Shown here piece by piece: positions 44,540 through 52,885 of a stretch of 64,000 nt of DNA; within the stretch, counting starts at the first letter, position 1; each line of letters opens with the position of its first letter. Below the pieces are notes generated by a model. It saw only the letters and a program-made list of their open reading frames with translations, had not been told where the DNA came from and made no database searches. The position numbers were made by a program, and so were the translations under genes. The DNA comes from Lachnospiraceae bacterium (lineage in GTDB: Bacteria > Bacillota > Clostridia > Lachnospirales > Lachnospiraceae). The stretch spans positions 1 through 64,000 of the forward strand of contig JAFZPG010000084.1 of the NCBI GenBank assembly GCA_017550425.1. Direction: 5' to 3'.

Positions 44540-45078
44540 AGCACCTCCATCTGGATCGAGTTCATCAGGGTTGATCCGTTTTTGAACAGATTTGCATACT
44601 CCGCCACAATGCCGAAATCCAGTTCAAATGATAGTTTGCGGTAATTTCGGATGATTTCTTTGTAATGATCCAACGGCATTTTGGATCTGAAGCGTATCAG
44701 TTCGATCAACATACGTTCTTTGTCATAGATACGTATGAAGGAATTATTGTATTCGATTTCCGTTATTCCGGCGTCGAATACATCATCTTTCAGGAAGGAT
44801 TGGCGAATGCGAGAATCTTTTATTCTGGTATCAGTCCGGCGGGTGGCCAGATAATAAAAATCGGGAATAACATCTGTCAGAGAATGATAATAAAATGCGC
44901 TATTCCCTGTACAAACCGTTCTTGGGTATTTTCTCATGATCACATCGATCTCGGAGATATTTCGTTTGGTAGAATAGATCCCTTTCTCTTTCAAAAAGAG
45001 GTTACCGCTATCGATCTCTTTTTTAACCTGATAATCATTTCCGTATTTGCTTATACATTCTCGATAAGTTAAAAGCAT
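44536..45078 (-). CDS. abiEi: AbiEi-like antitoxin/regulator
   Basis: This 180-residue protein directly precedes and overlaps the AbiEii gene (ATGA). The N-terminal 60 residues (L-L-T-Y-R-E-C-I-S-K-Y-G-N-D-Y, then G-I-Y-S-T) match the short winged-HTH of AbiEi-type antitoxins. The rest (R-I-Y-D-K-E-R-M-L-I-E-L-I-R-F-R) is the C-terminal antitoxin domain, where D-x-E-R-T/M-x-x-E is characteristic. The frame opens 30 codons earlier, but AGGAGG lies just before ATG 45078 on the minus strand. AbiEi normally represses its own promoter by binding inverted repeats. Confidence 0.8.
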   Translation of the reverse strand: MLLTYRECISKYGNDYQVKKEIDSGNLFLKEKGIYSTKRNISEIDVIMRKYPRTVCTGNSAFYYHSLTDVIPDFYYLATRRTDTRIKDSRIRQSFLKDDVFDAGITEIEYNNSFIRIYDKERMLIELIRFRSKMPLDHYKEIIRNYRKLSFELDFGIVAEYANLFKNGSTLMNSIQMEVL

Positions 45079-45177
45079 AAAAGTACCTCCTTTTGAGTAA
45101 TTATACACACAAAGCATATTCGTGTGTATATCTACTTGGATTCTATCACAGAAAAGAGAATGAATCAAGTAGTATAG

Positions 45178-45227
45178 TAAAAAAGAACTGTTGCACTATA
45201 TGTGTAAAATCATAGTGCAGCAGTTCT
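45178..45227 (-). terminator. Intrinsic terminator of metF
   Basis: On the minus strand, AGAACTGCTGCACTAT pairs with ATAGTGCAACAGTTCT (45227-45212 with 45199-45184; one wobble) and is followed by TTTTTT. It lies inside the inserted element and so replaces the terminator that the insertion separated from metF. Confidence 0.85.
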
Positions 45228-45230
45228 GTG

Positions 45231-46094
45231 TTATGCCGTGATCAAATTATATACTGCTTCGTGGATACGCTGGGCCACGAGCGGGGAGTTCATGGTGTAG
45301 AGGTGGATGCCGTCGACGTCCTGGCTGATGAGGTCGACGATCTGGTCGATGGCGTAGGCGATGCCGGCGTCGCGGAGCGCCACGGGGTTATTCTCGTAGC
45401 GGTTGATCATCTTCACGAACTTCTCGGGAAGCTCGACGCCGCAGAGTTTTACCATGCGCTCGATCTGTTTCTTATTCGTGACGGGCATGATGCCGGCCTC
45501 GATGGGAACGTTGATGCCTGCGATGGCTGCGCGCTCACGGAAGTTGAAGAAGTGGCGGTTATCGAGGAAGAGCTGGGTGATCAGGTGATTTGCACCTGCA
45601 TCCACCTTATGCTTCAGGTGGTGAATGTCGTCCACCATGGTGGTCGCCTCGATGTGGCCTTCGGGGTAGCAGGCTGCGATGACGTCAAAATCGCCATGCT
45701 CTCGGATGAAGGTGATCAGCTCGTCGGCGTGTTTGAATTCGCCGCGGGGCGCCTCACCCTCCGGAACGTCGCCGCGCAGCGCCAGGATGTTTTCGATGCC
45801 CTGGGCTTTCAGGCCTTCCAGGATCATGCTCGCGTCCTCGCGGGTCAGGTTGATGCCGGGCAGGTGGGCCACGCTCTCGATGCCGTAGCGGTGCTTGACA
45901 TCCGAAGCGATCTGAACGGTCTTGCCGCAGTTATTGCCCCCGGCCGCGCCGTAGGTCACGCTGATAAAATCGGGCTTCACGAAGGACAGTCCGTCGAGAG
46001 TCTTATATATGGTGTCCTCGGGAGCATCCGGCTTCGGCGGGAAGATCTCGAGGGAAAAAACTTTGCGTTCTTTGAACAGTTCACTGGTCTTCAT
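45231..46094 (-). CDS. metF: Methylenetetrahydrofolate reductase
   Basis: This 287-residue FAD enzyme reduces 5,10-methylene-THF to 5-methyl-THF for methionine synthesis. Signatures: F-S-L-E-I-F-P-P-K near residue 13, S-V-T-Y-G-A-A-G-G near 45, L-A-L-R-G-D-V-P near 105, and I-T-Q-L-F-L-D near 173. Length and termini are normal, so the AbiE insertion restored an intact 3' end by duplication. The 227 bp upstream to 46321 hold no recognisable S-box or other leader motif. Confidence 0.95.
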   Translation of the reverse strand: MKTSELFKERKVFSLEIFPPKPDAPEDTIYKTLDGLSFVKPDFISVTYGAAGGNNCGKTVQIASDVKHRYGIESVAHLPGINLTREDASMILEGLKAQGIENILALRGDVPEGEAPRGEFKHADELITFIREHGDFDVIAACYPEGHIEATTMVDDIHHLKHKVDAGANHLITQLFLDNRHFFNFRERAAIAGINVPIEAGIMPVTNKKQIERMVKLCGVELPEKFVKMINRYENNPVALRDAGIAYAIDQIVDLISQDVDGIHLYTMNSPLVAQRIHEAVYNLITA

Positions 46095-46267
46095 ATGGTG
46101 TCCTCATTTCTTAACAGGCCGTCCTGCGACGGCTCTCTGACTAAAGTATAGCGGAAAATGCAAGGAAAATCCAAAACATACTCTTTATTACAGACCATAG
46201 TTTCAACCTATATGGCAGGATTTGACGAAAGAGTGGCAAACAAAGGGTGGTTATGCCGAAAGAAGCA

Positions 46268-46276
46268 TGATATAAT
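46268..46276 (+). promoter_or_regulatory. Extended -10 promoter of the GH8 gene
   Basis: TGATATAAT at 46268-46276 lies 45 bp before the GH8 start codon, with no convincing -35. Confidence 0.5.
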
Positions 46277-46321
46277 ACCGATTAGGATCAAAACTGTACA
46301 TAATGCAAAGGAGGTTTACAC

Positions 46322-47464
46322 ATGAAAGCATTTGAAACGGGTAATTACACGAATTTATTTGCCGAATACGGCATTCCGCAGGAGGAGATCGACAAAAAGT
46401 TAAAGAGGATCTTCCGGACGTTTTTCTACGGAAGCGAAGAGGAGCGCATCTTCCATCCTGTGGGTGAGGATATGGGCTACCTGGAGGATACAGGAAACAA
46501 CGACGCGCGTACCGAGGGCATGAGCTACGGTATGATGTTCTGCGTTCAGATGAACATGAAGGAGGAGTTCGACCGCATCTGGAAGTGGGCGAAGACCTAT
46601 ATGTTCATGGAGGACGGGTTTAATGAGGGTTATTTCGCGTGGTCCTGCCAGACCGATGGCACGAGAAATGCGAACGGACCGGCGCCGGACGGCGAGGAGT
46701 TCTTCGCGATGAGCCTGCTGTTTGCTTCGCATCGCTGGGGCGACGGCGAGGGCATCTTTAACTATTCGCATGAGGCGCAGGAGATCCTGAGCGCCATGGT
46801 GCATAAGGGAAGCGACGACCGCATCGGCGCGCCGATGTTCAACAACGACAACCACTACATCCTGTTCGTTCCGGGCAGCGACTTCACGGATGCGTCCTAT
46901 CATTTGCCGCATTTTTATGAACTGTTCGCGCTTTGGGCATACGAAGAGGACCGCCCCTTTTTTAAAGAGGCGGCCCGCGCGAGTCGTGAATATTTGGCGA
47001 AGGCCTGCCATCCCGTGACCGGACTCAATCCGGAATACGGTGAGTTTGACGGCAGCCCCATGTCGCGCGCATTGCGCTGGACGAACTTCCACCACGATTA
47101 TTTCTACAGCGATTCCTACCGCACCGTTGCAAACATTGCCCTCGATTACGAGTGGTTCGGCATCGATGCAGGCCAGGTCGACGCTGTGCGCCGCCAGCAG
47201 GAATTCATTCTCGAGAAGGAGAAGGAAGATGCGATCGGCATCTACAAGGTCGACGGGGAATTCGTCGAGAAGGGCGTGCTGCATCCGGTAGGCTTGATGG
47301 CCACGACGGCGCAGGGCGCGCTCGCGACGACCGGCGAGCTTAGGAAGACCTGGGTCATGAAGTTTTGGAACATGGAACTTCGGGACGGCGTTCGCCGCTA
47401 CTACGATAACTGCCTCTTCCTGTTTGCCTTTTTGGCACTCAGCGGCAACTACCGCATTTGGTAA
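46322..47464 (+). CDS. GH8 glycosidase, reducing-end xylose-releasing exo-oligoxylanase type
   Basis: This 380-residue enzyme has no signal peptide, so it acts in the cytoplasm. The GH8 signature with the catalytic acid Glu65 is in D-A-R-T-E-G-M-S-Y-G-M. The typical F-A-W-S-C near 104, P-A-P-D-G-E-E-F-F-A-M near 118 and F-H-H-D-Y-F-Y-S-D-S-Y-R near 260 follow. Length and cytoplasmic location match Rex-type enzymes, which remove xylose from the reducing end of xylo-oligosaccharides. It complements the GH51 arabinofuranosidase in arabinoxylan use. AAGGAGG precedes the ATG. The 3' end overlaps the convergent XRE gene by 16 bp. Confidence 0.9.
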   Translation: MKAFETGNYTNLFAEYGIPQEEIDKKLKRIFRTFFYGSEEERIFHPVGEDMGYLEDTGNNDARTEGMSYGMMFCVQMNMKEEFDRIWKWAKTYMFMEDGFNEGYFAWSCQTDGTRNANGPAPDGEEFFAMSLLFASHRWGDGEGIFNYSHEAQEILSAMVHKGSDDRIGAPMFNNDNHYILFVPGSDFTDASYHLPHFYELFALWAYEEDRPFFKEAARASREYLAKACHPVTGLNPEYGEFDGSPMSRALRWTNFHHDYFYSDSYRTVANIALDYEWFGIDAGQVDAVRRQQEFILEKEKEDAIGIYKVDGEFVEKGVLHPVGLMATTAQGALATTGELRKTWVMKFWNMELRDGVRRYYDNCLFLFAFLALSGNYRIW

Positions 47465-48021
47465 AACACGACTTCCGGATAGCGTTCCGGATCTTCTTCC
47501 ACCTGTTTGCAAAACAGTCGGACCATATCGATGAACAGCCTCTGGTGCTGTTCGGAAAGCATACGAAACAGTGCGAGGAGCCGGTCTTCCGGTTTCTCGC
47601 ATTCGCTTTCTCTTAGGATATTTTTCAGTTCGGTTTTGCCGGAGATTTGGGGGGACTCTTCTTCTGACTCGTTGGCTCGGTCGGTCAGACAGAGTAGAAA
47701 ATCGGTGGTGGTTGCCAGTTCTTTTGCGAACCGGATGAGCAGGTCCGTACGGAACGGGTAGCTTCCGGTCTCGTATTTGGACAGTGTCGAGGTGGATATC
47801 CCGACAGCGTCGGCCAATGTTTTCTGCGTGATCTTCCGTCGTTTCCGCAGATAAACGATGCGACGTCCCGGTGTGTCCGGGATCGGCAGGGCATCCGGGG
47901 TCCGATCCGCCTGCCTGTGTTCTTTCCGTCTGCGTTGCCGCATCCGGCTTTGTTCCAGTTGTGCCTGCAGGGCCTGTAGAACGCTGTCTGCTGCAACGGC
48001 GTACCTAGGCTCATAATACAT
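47449..48021 (-). CDS. XRE-family transcriptional regulator
   Basis: This 190-residue protein has a basic, Arg/Gln-rich N-terminal region (about 1-50) and a central Cro/CI-type helix-turn-helix (L-R-K-R-R-K-I-T-Q-K-T-L-A-D-A-V-G-I-S-T, then S-K-Y-E-T-G). The C-terminal part (about 130-190, helical, L-F-R-M-L-S-E-Q-H-Q-R-L-F) is unrecognised. GGGAG precedes the ATG on the minus strand. It is convergent with the GH8 gene, and the 16-bp overlap makes mutual transcriptional interference likely. Ligand and targets are unknown. Confidence 0.8.
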   Translation of the reverse strand: MYYEPRYAVAADSVLQALQAQLEQSRMRQRRRKEHRQADRTPDALPIPDTPGRRIVYLRKRRKITQKTLADAVGISTSTLSKYETGSYPFRTDLLIRFAKELATTTDFLLCLTDRANESEEESPQISGKTELKNILRESECEKPEDRLLALFRMLSEQHQRLFIDMVRLFCKQVEEDPERYPEVVFYQMR

Positions 48022-48140
48022 GATACATCACTCCCTTATTACATTGTTTGTTGCACAAATGAAAGATGGTATCATTGTATAAAAACACGGGAAATGTCGT
48101 ACAGTACCGAACGGTTATTTTTTCTACGCCGCTCGGATAC

Positions 48141-48172
48141 AAAAGCCCCCGCCGAAACCGGCGGGGGCTTTT
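48141..48172. terminator. Bidirectional terminator hairpin
   Basis: A perfect 14-bp stem AAAAGCCCCCGCCG / CGGCGGGGGCTTTT with an AAAC loop lies between the divergent start of the XRE gene and the end of the serpin operon; the minus-strand direction fits termination of the serpin operon. Confidence 0.8.
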
Positions 48173-48226
48173 GCGCTGCCGCATGAAGGGAGTGCGGCAC
48201 ATTTATGGGAGGGAAAGATATGACCG

Positions 48227-50116
48227 TCAACGAATATGGTCGACCGTTCCGACGAAGATCGGAAGGCCCTGCGCCGTATCCAGGATCATGAATACGAACG
48301 GACGGTCCAGAATGACTTTCTTTTGAACTATTACGCCTTTCAGACGCATATCGATCGCGGTTGTGGCTGCCGCGCGGGTACCGCCTTCGGTCACCTCGAT
48401 GCGCGTCTTGTGGATCGCCTGACCGATATACAGGGATTTGTCACCCGTCATGCCGGAGAAATCCGCATTGACCACATCGAAAGCCTCGGTGATGCCGAGC
48501 GCCTTCATGGGAGCGGTCAGGTTGAATTCCGCGTCAAAATCGAACTGCGGGAGGCGTACGGAGACCTGCTCCTGCGATGCATTTTTGAAGAGCGCGGTAT
48601 AGTCGGAGCCGCTCATGCTCTTCAAAAGATCGTCGGCCGTCTCGCCATCATTCGGCAGGAGAGCGGCAAAAACAAACGGTGTATTGCGGTACTCTTTCAT
48701 GAAACCCGTGTAGTTGTCGCCACTTACATAGTACTCGGCGGTCCCGCCCATCATGAGCGCGGTTTCTTCCTTGCCGTCGGCTGCGATAAATGTCGCCTCC
48801 TTCGTGTTCGAGGTGAAAAACGGTTCCTGCCAGGAAGCGTCGAAATACAGGGCGTTAAGCAGAAGCATCGCAGAGTCCGGAGCGAAACGGTCCAGGATCA
48901 TCGGGATCATCTTGTTGGTCTTGTTGCTGACCCAGTGGTTGACATCCGCCAGGGCCTGCTCATCAAAAACGGTCTTATAGACGGCCGCGTCGAAGTAGTT
49001 GATGCTCTTCTTCAGGAAGTCGTCGCGGATCCGTTCAGACATTTGGAAGCCCTCGTTAAGCCAAAGCGAATTGGCGGTGGAGAGCGTCTCGGGCGCTTCC
49101 TTAGTAAGATAATTCAGGTAGGCAGCCAGGCTCGCGTCGATGTCATCGATCGAAAGATCGCCGCCCAGCGCCTGCTCCATCTGCTTCAGCGTTTCTCCGG
49201 CCGCGCCGTTGGCTGCCATGGTGAAGCAGGTCATAACGGAGAGCGGAGACACGAGGAAGTTTTTATTGCCTTCAGAGGCCTCCAGCATCACCTTCGACAG
49301 GTTTGCGGCAAAGTCCTTATAACTGTCGGTAAACTCGGTCGATACACTGTTTCCGGGAGCGTAGGCTTCATCCGTGAGCCCCGCGGTCAGCTCTTTTGCG
49401 TTCAGTTCCACATGGTCCGGTGCCTGCGAGGAGATGAAAGCCTGCATCTCTCCCTCGGTCGGCATCTTCGCATATTTGTCTCTAAACGGGATCATATCCA
49501 GATAGAGGCCGTCGCGGTAAATGAGGAAACCATCCGAACCGCGAGCCGCGATATATGTGTAGTTGCTGTCTTTGTAATAGTGGAGATAAGAGTATTCACT
49601 CTCGCCTATGGCCGGGATCTTATACTTTTGGATGGCAGTATCATAGTCGATCACGGTCTCGTTTTCGAGACGGTCGATCTGCGGCTCATGCTCGTATCCT
49701 ACGATTCCGCCGGACAGATAGGTGACATCTCCGGTCACTTCCAGCATGGTTCCGGGTTTCACAGCGAGACTCGATTTATAGCCGTCGCGCAGGTAGTTCC
49801 ACTTATCGGTTCCGTAAAAAGCATTTTGAGAGCAGAATACGGGAAATGTGGTATTCTTTACCTCCTCGGTAAAGAGTTCATCGTAGATGACCGGGCGATC
49901 GGTTTCGGGAGTGACCGTGGTCGCAGGTTCGGTCGCCTGTGCCGCGGTCGTGCCCGGGGTCGTCGCCTCGGGTCCGGTCGTTGTAGCTTCCGGCGCAGCC
50001 GTCGTGTTCTCCGGCGCGGCCGTCGTGCTTCCCGACGACTTCGGGTTGCTGCATCCTGTCGCCAGCAATGCTGTCGACAGGGCCAGCGAATAAAGTTTCA
50101 TGCTTTTGCGTTTCAT
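48227..50116 (-). CDS. Serpin lipoprotein 1, with extra N-terminal domain
   Basis: This 629-residue lipid-anchored protein has lipobox L-L-A-T-G-C (Cys22) and a Thr/Ala/Pro/Glu linker (about 25-70). A domain of about 200 residues (70-270) with many Tyr is unrecognised. A complete serpin fold follows from about 270 (F-L-V-S-P-L-S-V-M-T; N-G-A-A-G-E-T; N-A-L-Y-F-D-A-S-W; L-D-R-P-F-V-F). Serpins trap serine or cysteine proteases irreversibly. The reactive loop keeps the hinge E-G-G-T-R-A-A-A-T-T-A; counting 17 residues from the hinge, P1 is Lys593 (R-L-K-G), implying a trypsin-like target. It is the last gene of the operon, 4 bp after the preceding lipoprotein. AGGAAGGA precedes ATG 50116. Confidence 0.88.
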   Translation of the reverse strand: MKRKSMKLYSLALSTALLATGCSNPKSSGSTTAAPENTTAAPEATTTGPEATTPGTTAAQATEPATTVTPETDRPVIYDELFTEEVKNTTFPVFCSQNAFYGTDKWNYLRDGYKSSLAVKPGTMLEVTGDVTYLSGGIVGYEHEPQIDRLENETVIDYDTAIQKYKIPAIGESEYSYLHYYKDSNYTYIAARGSDGFLIYRDGLYLDMIPFRDKYAKMPTEGEMQAFISSQAPDHVELNAKELTAGLTDEAYAPGNSVSTEFTDSYKDFAANLSKVMLEASEGNKNFLVSPLSVMTCFTMAANGAAGETLKQMEQALGGDLSIDDIDASLAAYLNYLTKEAPETLSTANSLWLNEGFQMSERIRDDFLKKSINYFDAAVYKTVFDEQALADVNHWVSNKTNKMIPMILDRFAPDSAMLLLNALYFDASWQEPFFTSNTKEATFIAADGKEETALMMGGTAEYYVSGDNYTGFMKEYRNTPFVFAALLPNDGETADDLLKSMSGSDYTALFKNASQEQVSVRLPQFDFDAEFNLTAPMKALGITEAFDVVNADFSGMTGDKSLYIGQAIHKTRIEVTEGGTRAAATTAIDMRLKGVIVQKKVILDRPFVFMILDTAQGLPIFVGTVDHIR

Positions 50117-50120
50117 AGTA

Positions 50121-51467
50121 TCATCCTTCCTTGCTTTGTAAAAATGTATCGATCGGATAGGGAGTCGTATCATCGGGGAATGATACAAACTGAGAGGCAC
50201 CATGCGCTCTGGCTCTGCGGACAATGTCTTCCTTTGTGTCGGTATATCCGTAATCATTGACCTTGTGCACCCACTGCGGAGATCCCCAGGAGACGGTAGT
50301 GGATGTCACGTTATAGAATTTGTATCCGCTTTCGGTTCTATAAACGTAGGTTTCGTAGGTCCGTTCGCCGACGCCTCCGTGGAAAACGGCGATGTAGCCG
50401 TCTTCGATCTCGGCGAGGAAAGGAACGTATTCCATGAACTCACATACATTCGAGAGCCGGGCCGTCGTTTTGATCTTGTAAGTCGCGTTTCCGACATACA
50501 TGTATTCGAGATTATCGAAACCGACCGTGGCTTTACGGCCGTCGGAAGTCGTGAAGATGACATCGGAAAATGCATCCGCATAATAGGAGATCTGTTCGGT
50601 CTCGGAAATGCATTCCTCGATTTCCAGATCGTTTAACGCCTCTATAAATTCATTAATGATCTTGGAATCTTTCGCGGAGCAGAGGGAATAACCTGCTTCA
50701 CCGCCGTACCCGTATTCGACTAAGACCGGAATTTCCCGCCCCTCCAAAATGTCGAGCAGGAGCAGATCGGCGGAGAAATCGGCGTTTGCAGCGTATTCGT
50801 CGGGAAGCGGGGCCGTGGTCGTATCCAAACCCGAAGCAGTGATCACGCTCGGTAGAGGAGACCTCAGAAGGAAGTGGTTGTTCTCTATGAATGCTTTCGG
50901 AACGGCAGCAACATCCATATCGCCATCCATAACGCATGTCACGGCTCCTTCGGGAGTCACAATGACGTCGTGATGAAAGAAGAGCAGATTGCCCACGTAT
51001 TGTACGGAGTCGGCATGATGATAGTATCCGCCGGCACTGTATTCGGTGTACATGAACAGGTAATCGTAATCCGAGAACGGATATTTTTCCGATAGTTCAC
51101 CGATCACAGCGGAGACCGCTTTTCCCATTTTTTCGGTTACATAATCGAGTTCCGCCCGGGTATCGATCAGGTATACCACGAGATCTTCAGGCTTGTTATC
51201 TTCGCTCAAATATCCGAGATGATACGTGTCTGTGAAGGTTCCTTCGATGATTGGGTAACCATCTGTGGACGAAGGCGTTGTGCCCTCGGCCGGAGCGACT
51301 TTCGTTTCCTCGGGGTCAGCTTCTATTTCGCCCGAAGTCGCTATTTCGATCGAAGTTGTCCGGGTCCCTGCTTCTACAGTTCCTGCGTGAGCATTCGGTT
51401 TTGCGTTTGTACACCCGCAAAGCAGGGTCAATGTCAGGATCCCTGCCATCCATTTGCCTTTTCTCAT
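50121..51467 (-). CDS. Lipoprotein of unknown function in the serpin operon
   Basis: This 448-residue protein has signal helix and lipobox L-L-C-G-C (Cys19), then an acidic Thr-rich linker (about 22-68). The remainder contains Y-D-Y-L-F-M-Y-T-E-Y, D-G-D-M-D-V-A-A-V-P, and paired Y-Y/F-F segments. I recognise no family. GGGAGGTGG is its RBS. It sits 19 bp after serpin 2 and 4 bp before serpin 1, so it is made together with the serpins. The dispersed aromatic residues recall the extra N-terminal domain of serpin 1, but no alignment was possible. It could be a receptor or scaffold working with the serpins (inference). Confidence 0.75.
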   Translation of the reverse strand: MRKGKWMAGILTLTLLCGCTNAKPNAHAGTVEAGTRTTSIEIATSGEIEADPEETKVAPAEGTTPSSTDGYPIIEGTFTDTYHLGYLSEDNKPEDLVVYLIDTRAELDYVTEKMGKAVSAVIGELSEKYPFSDYDYLFMYTEYSAGGYYHHADSVQYVGNLLFFHHDVIVTPEGAVTCVMDGDMDVAAVPKAFIENNHFLLRSPLPSVITASGLDTTTAPLPDEYAANADFSADLLLLDILEGREIPVLVEYGYGGEAGYSLCSAKDSKIINEFIEALNDLEIEECISETEQISYYADAFSDVIFTTSDGRKATVGFDNLEYMYVGNATYKIKTTARLSNVCEFMEYVPFLAEIEDGYIAVFHGGVGERTYETYVYRTESGYKFYNVTSTTVSWGSPQWVHKVNDYGYTDTKEDIVRRARAHGASQFVSFPDDTTPYPIDTFLQSKEG

Positions 51468-51486
51468 TTTTCCACCTCCCGAGGAG

Positions 51487-52881
51487 TTACTGTTCGTTTA
51501 TATCGTTCACACGTCCGATGAAGATCGGCAGGTTCTGCTCGGTATCCACGATCATGAAAACGAATGGACGGTCCAGATAAACGGTATGAATGATCTCCGG
51601 TTCACAGCAGTTTTCTGCGACGATAACTGCGGTCACGGCTGCGGCGCGGGTGCCTTTTTCCGTCACCTCGACGCGGGTTTTGTGGATCACGTCGGAGATG
51701 AAGAGCGGTGTATCGGAAAGGTTCGAAAAATCAGCTTTCGTATCGTCAAAAGCATCTTTTATGCCCATGGACTTAAGGATATCACTCATGGACTTGCTGT
51801 AGTCAAATGTGAACTTCGGGATGCAAACGTCCACTTTCTCGTGTACCGGATCCTTAAACAGGGCCAGAAGATCCTTTGCGGTCATCCCGGTGATCAACTG
51901 ATCCGGTGTGCCTTCGTTCGGGAGCAGACCGACAAATGCATAACGGCTGCCTTTGTAAAACTTCATGAAACCGGTGCATTTATCGTTGGAAAGATAACGG
52001 TTTTCCTCGGAGAACATCATCTCGACATCTTTTTTCTCGCCGGCGGCGTTTGTGAACGTTTGCTTCAGAATAGCATCTTCATAGTATTCCTCCGCCCACT
52101 TTCCGTCGAAGAGGATCGCATTGATCAGGATCATGCGCATCTCGGGAGTCAGTTCATCCAGGATCTTTTCGATCATGCCGTCGGTCTTTTGGCTGACCCA
52201 GTTATTGATCTTCGTCAGGGCCTCCCGGTCAAAGGCACTCGGGAAGATATCGGCGCTGTAGTATTTCTGTGTCGCTTTCAGAAAATCCTCACGGATGGCA
52301 AATTCCAGTGTGTCTTTATACCAGATGGAGTTTGCGATGGAGAGTTTCGCTTCTTCGGACGAAGGAAGCGCGGATGTATATTGGTTCAGCACGTAGTTTA
52401 ACTCACTCATCGTCATGCCGCCGCCGAGGACGGACAACATCTCTTCGGCGGTTTTGCCCGCGGCGCCGTTCGCCGTCATGGACAGAGCCAGCATCAGCGA
52501 GAGCGGAGAGACCATGACGTTTGACTTATCTTCTGCGAGAGCGCGTTTCAGTGCTTCCAGAGTAAAGCAGTTATACTGATAGTTCAGCGATACATCGGTT
52601 TTGCGGCCGGGATCCGAAGGTTCGACCGTAGTAGGATCGGTGATCGTCGGCGCAGGTTTAATAGGCTCTGTCGTCGGCTCCACCGTAGGTTCAGTGACCA
52701 CAGGTTCGGTCACCTTTACCACGGGCTCAGTTGTTTTTGTGGCGGGTTCGGCCGTTGCCGGCTCGGCTGTCGTAGCCGGAGCCGACGTTCCTTTCGCTGC
52801 AGGTGTATTGGGATTGCTGCATCCCGCCAGCATCAGGGCGGACAATGTCAGCGAACATAAACGAGTCTTAGTCTTTTTCAT
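51487..52881 (-). CDS. Serpin lipoprotein 2
   Basis: This 464-residue lipoprotein has lipobox L-M-L-A-G-C (Cys21), a Pro/Thr/Val linker (about 24-100) and a full-length serpin domain of about 360 residues (M-V-S-P-L-S-L-M-L; N-G-A-A-G-K-T-A-E-E; F-D-G-K-W-A-E-E-Y-Y; L-D-R-P-F-V-F). The hinge is E-K-G-T-R-A-A-A-V-T-A. Counting from it, the scissile region is A-E-N-C-C-E, with Asn424 at the predicted P1 and a Cys pair after it, unlike the Lys of serpin 1. GGAGG before the ATG overlaps the end of serpin 3. Proteases targeted are unknown. Confidence 0.9.
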   Translation of the reverse strand: MKKTKTRLCSLTLSALMLAGCSNPNTPAAKGTSAPATTAEPATAEPATKTTEPVVKVTEPVVTEPTVEPTTEPIKPAPTITDPTTVEPSDPGRKTDVSLNYQYNCFTLEALKRALAEDKSNVMVSPLSLMLALSMTANGAAGKTAEEMLSVLGGGMTMSELNYVLNQYTSALPSSEEAKLSIANSIWYKDTLEFAIREDFLKATQKYYSADIFPSAFDREALTKINNWVSQKTDGMIEKILDELTPEMRMILINAILFDGKWAEEYYEDAILKQTFTNAAGEKKDVEMMFSEENRYLSNDKCTGFMKFYKGSRYAFVGLLPNEGTPDQLITGMTAKDLLALFKDPVHEKVDVCIPKFTFDYSKSMSDILKSMGIKDAFDDTKADFSNLSDTPLFISDVIHKTRVEVTEKGTRAAAVTAVIVAENCCEPEIIHTVYLDRPFVFMIVDTEQNLPIFIGRVNDINEQ

Positions 52882-52885
52882 AGTA

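Larger units (their letters stand above)
43684..45262. mobile_element. AbiE element inserted at the 3' end of metF, 32-bp direct repeats
   Basis: The 32 bases 43684-43715 repeat at 45231-45262 with a single C/T difference. The right copy is the end of metF (minus strand, codons for A-V-Y-N-L-I-T-A plus stop). The left copy is a duplicate of that end, adjacent to the old terminator. Between them lie only the two abiE genes and a new terminator for metF. The element is about 1.55 kb and has no integrase, so it was moved by another element's machinery or by homologous or illegitimate recombination that copied the gene end. Confidence 0.7.

Noticed and set aside
45228..46151. 307-codon plus-strand ORF opposite metF
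   Set aside because: Repetitive Val/Asp/Gly composition; metF on the other strand is a full-length recognised enzyme.
48236..50260. A 674-codon open frame on the plus strand opposite serpin 1
   Set aside because: Serpin 1 on the minus strand has lipobox, linker and full serpin motifs; the plus frame gives low-complexity Arg/Gly sequence without an RBS or family motifs. High GC makes long antisense frames common here.
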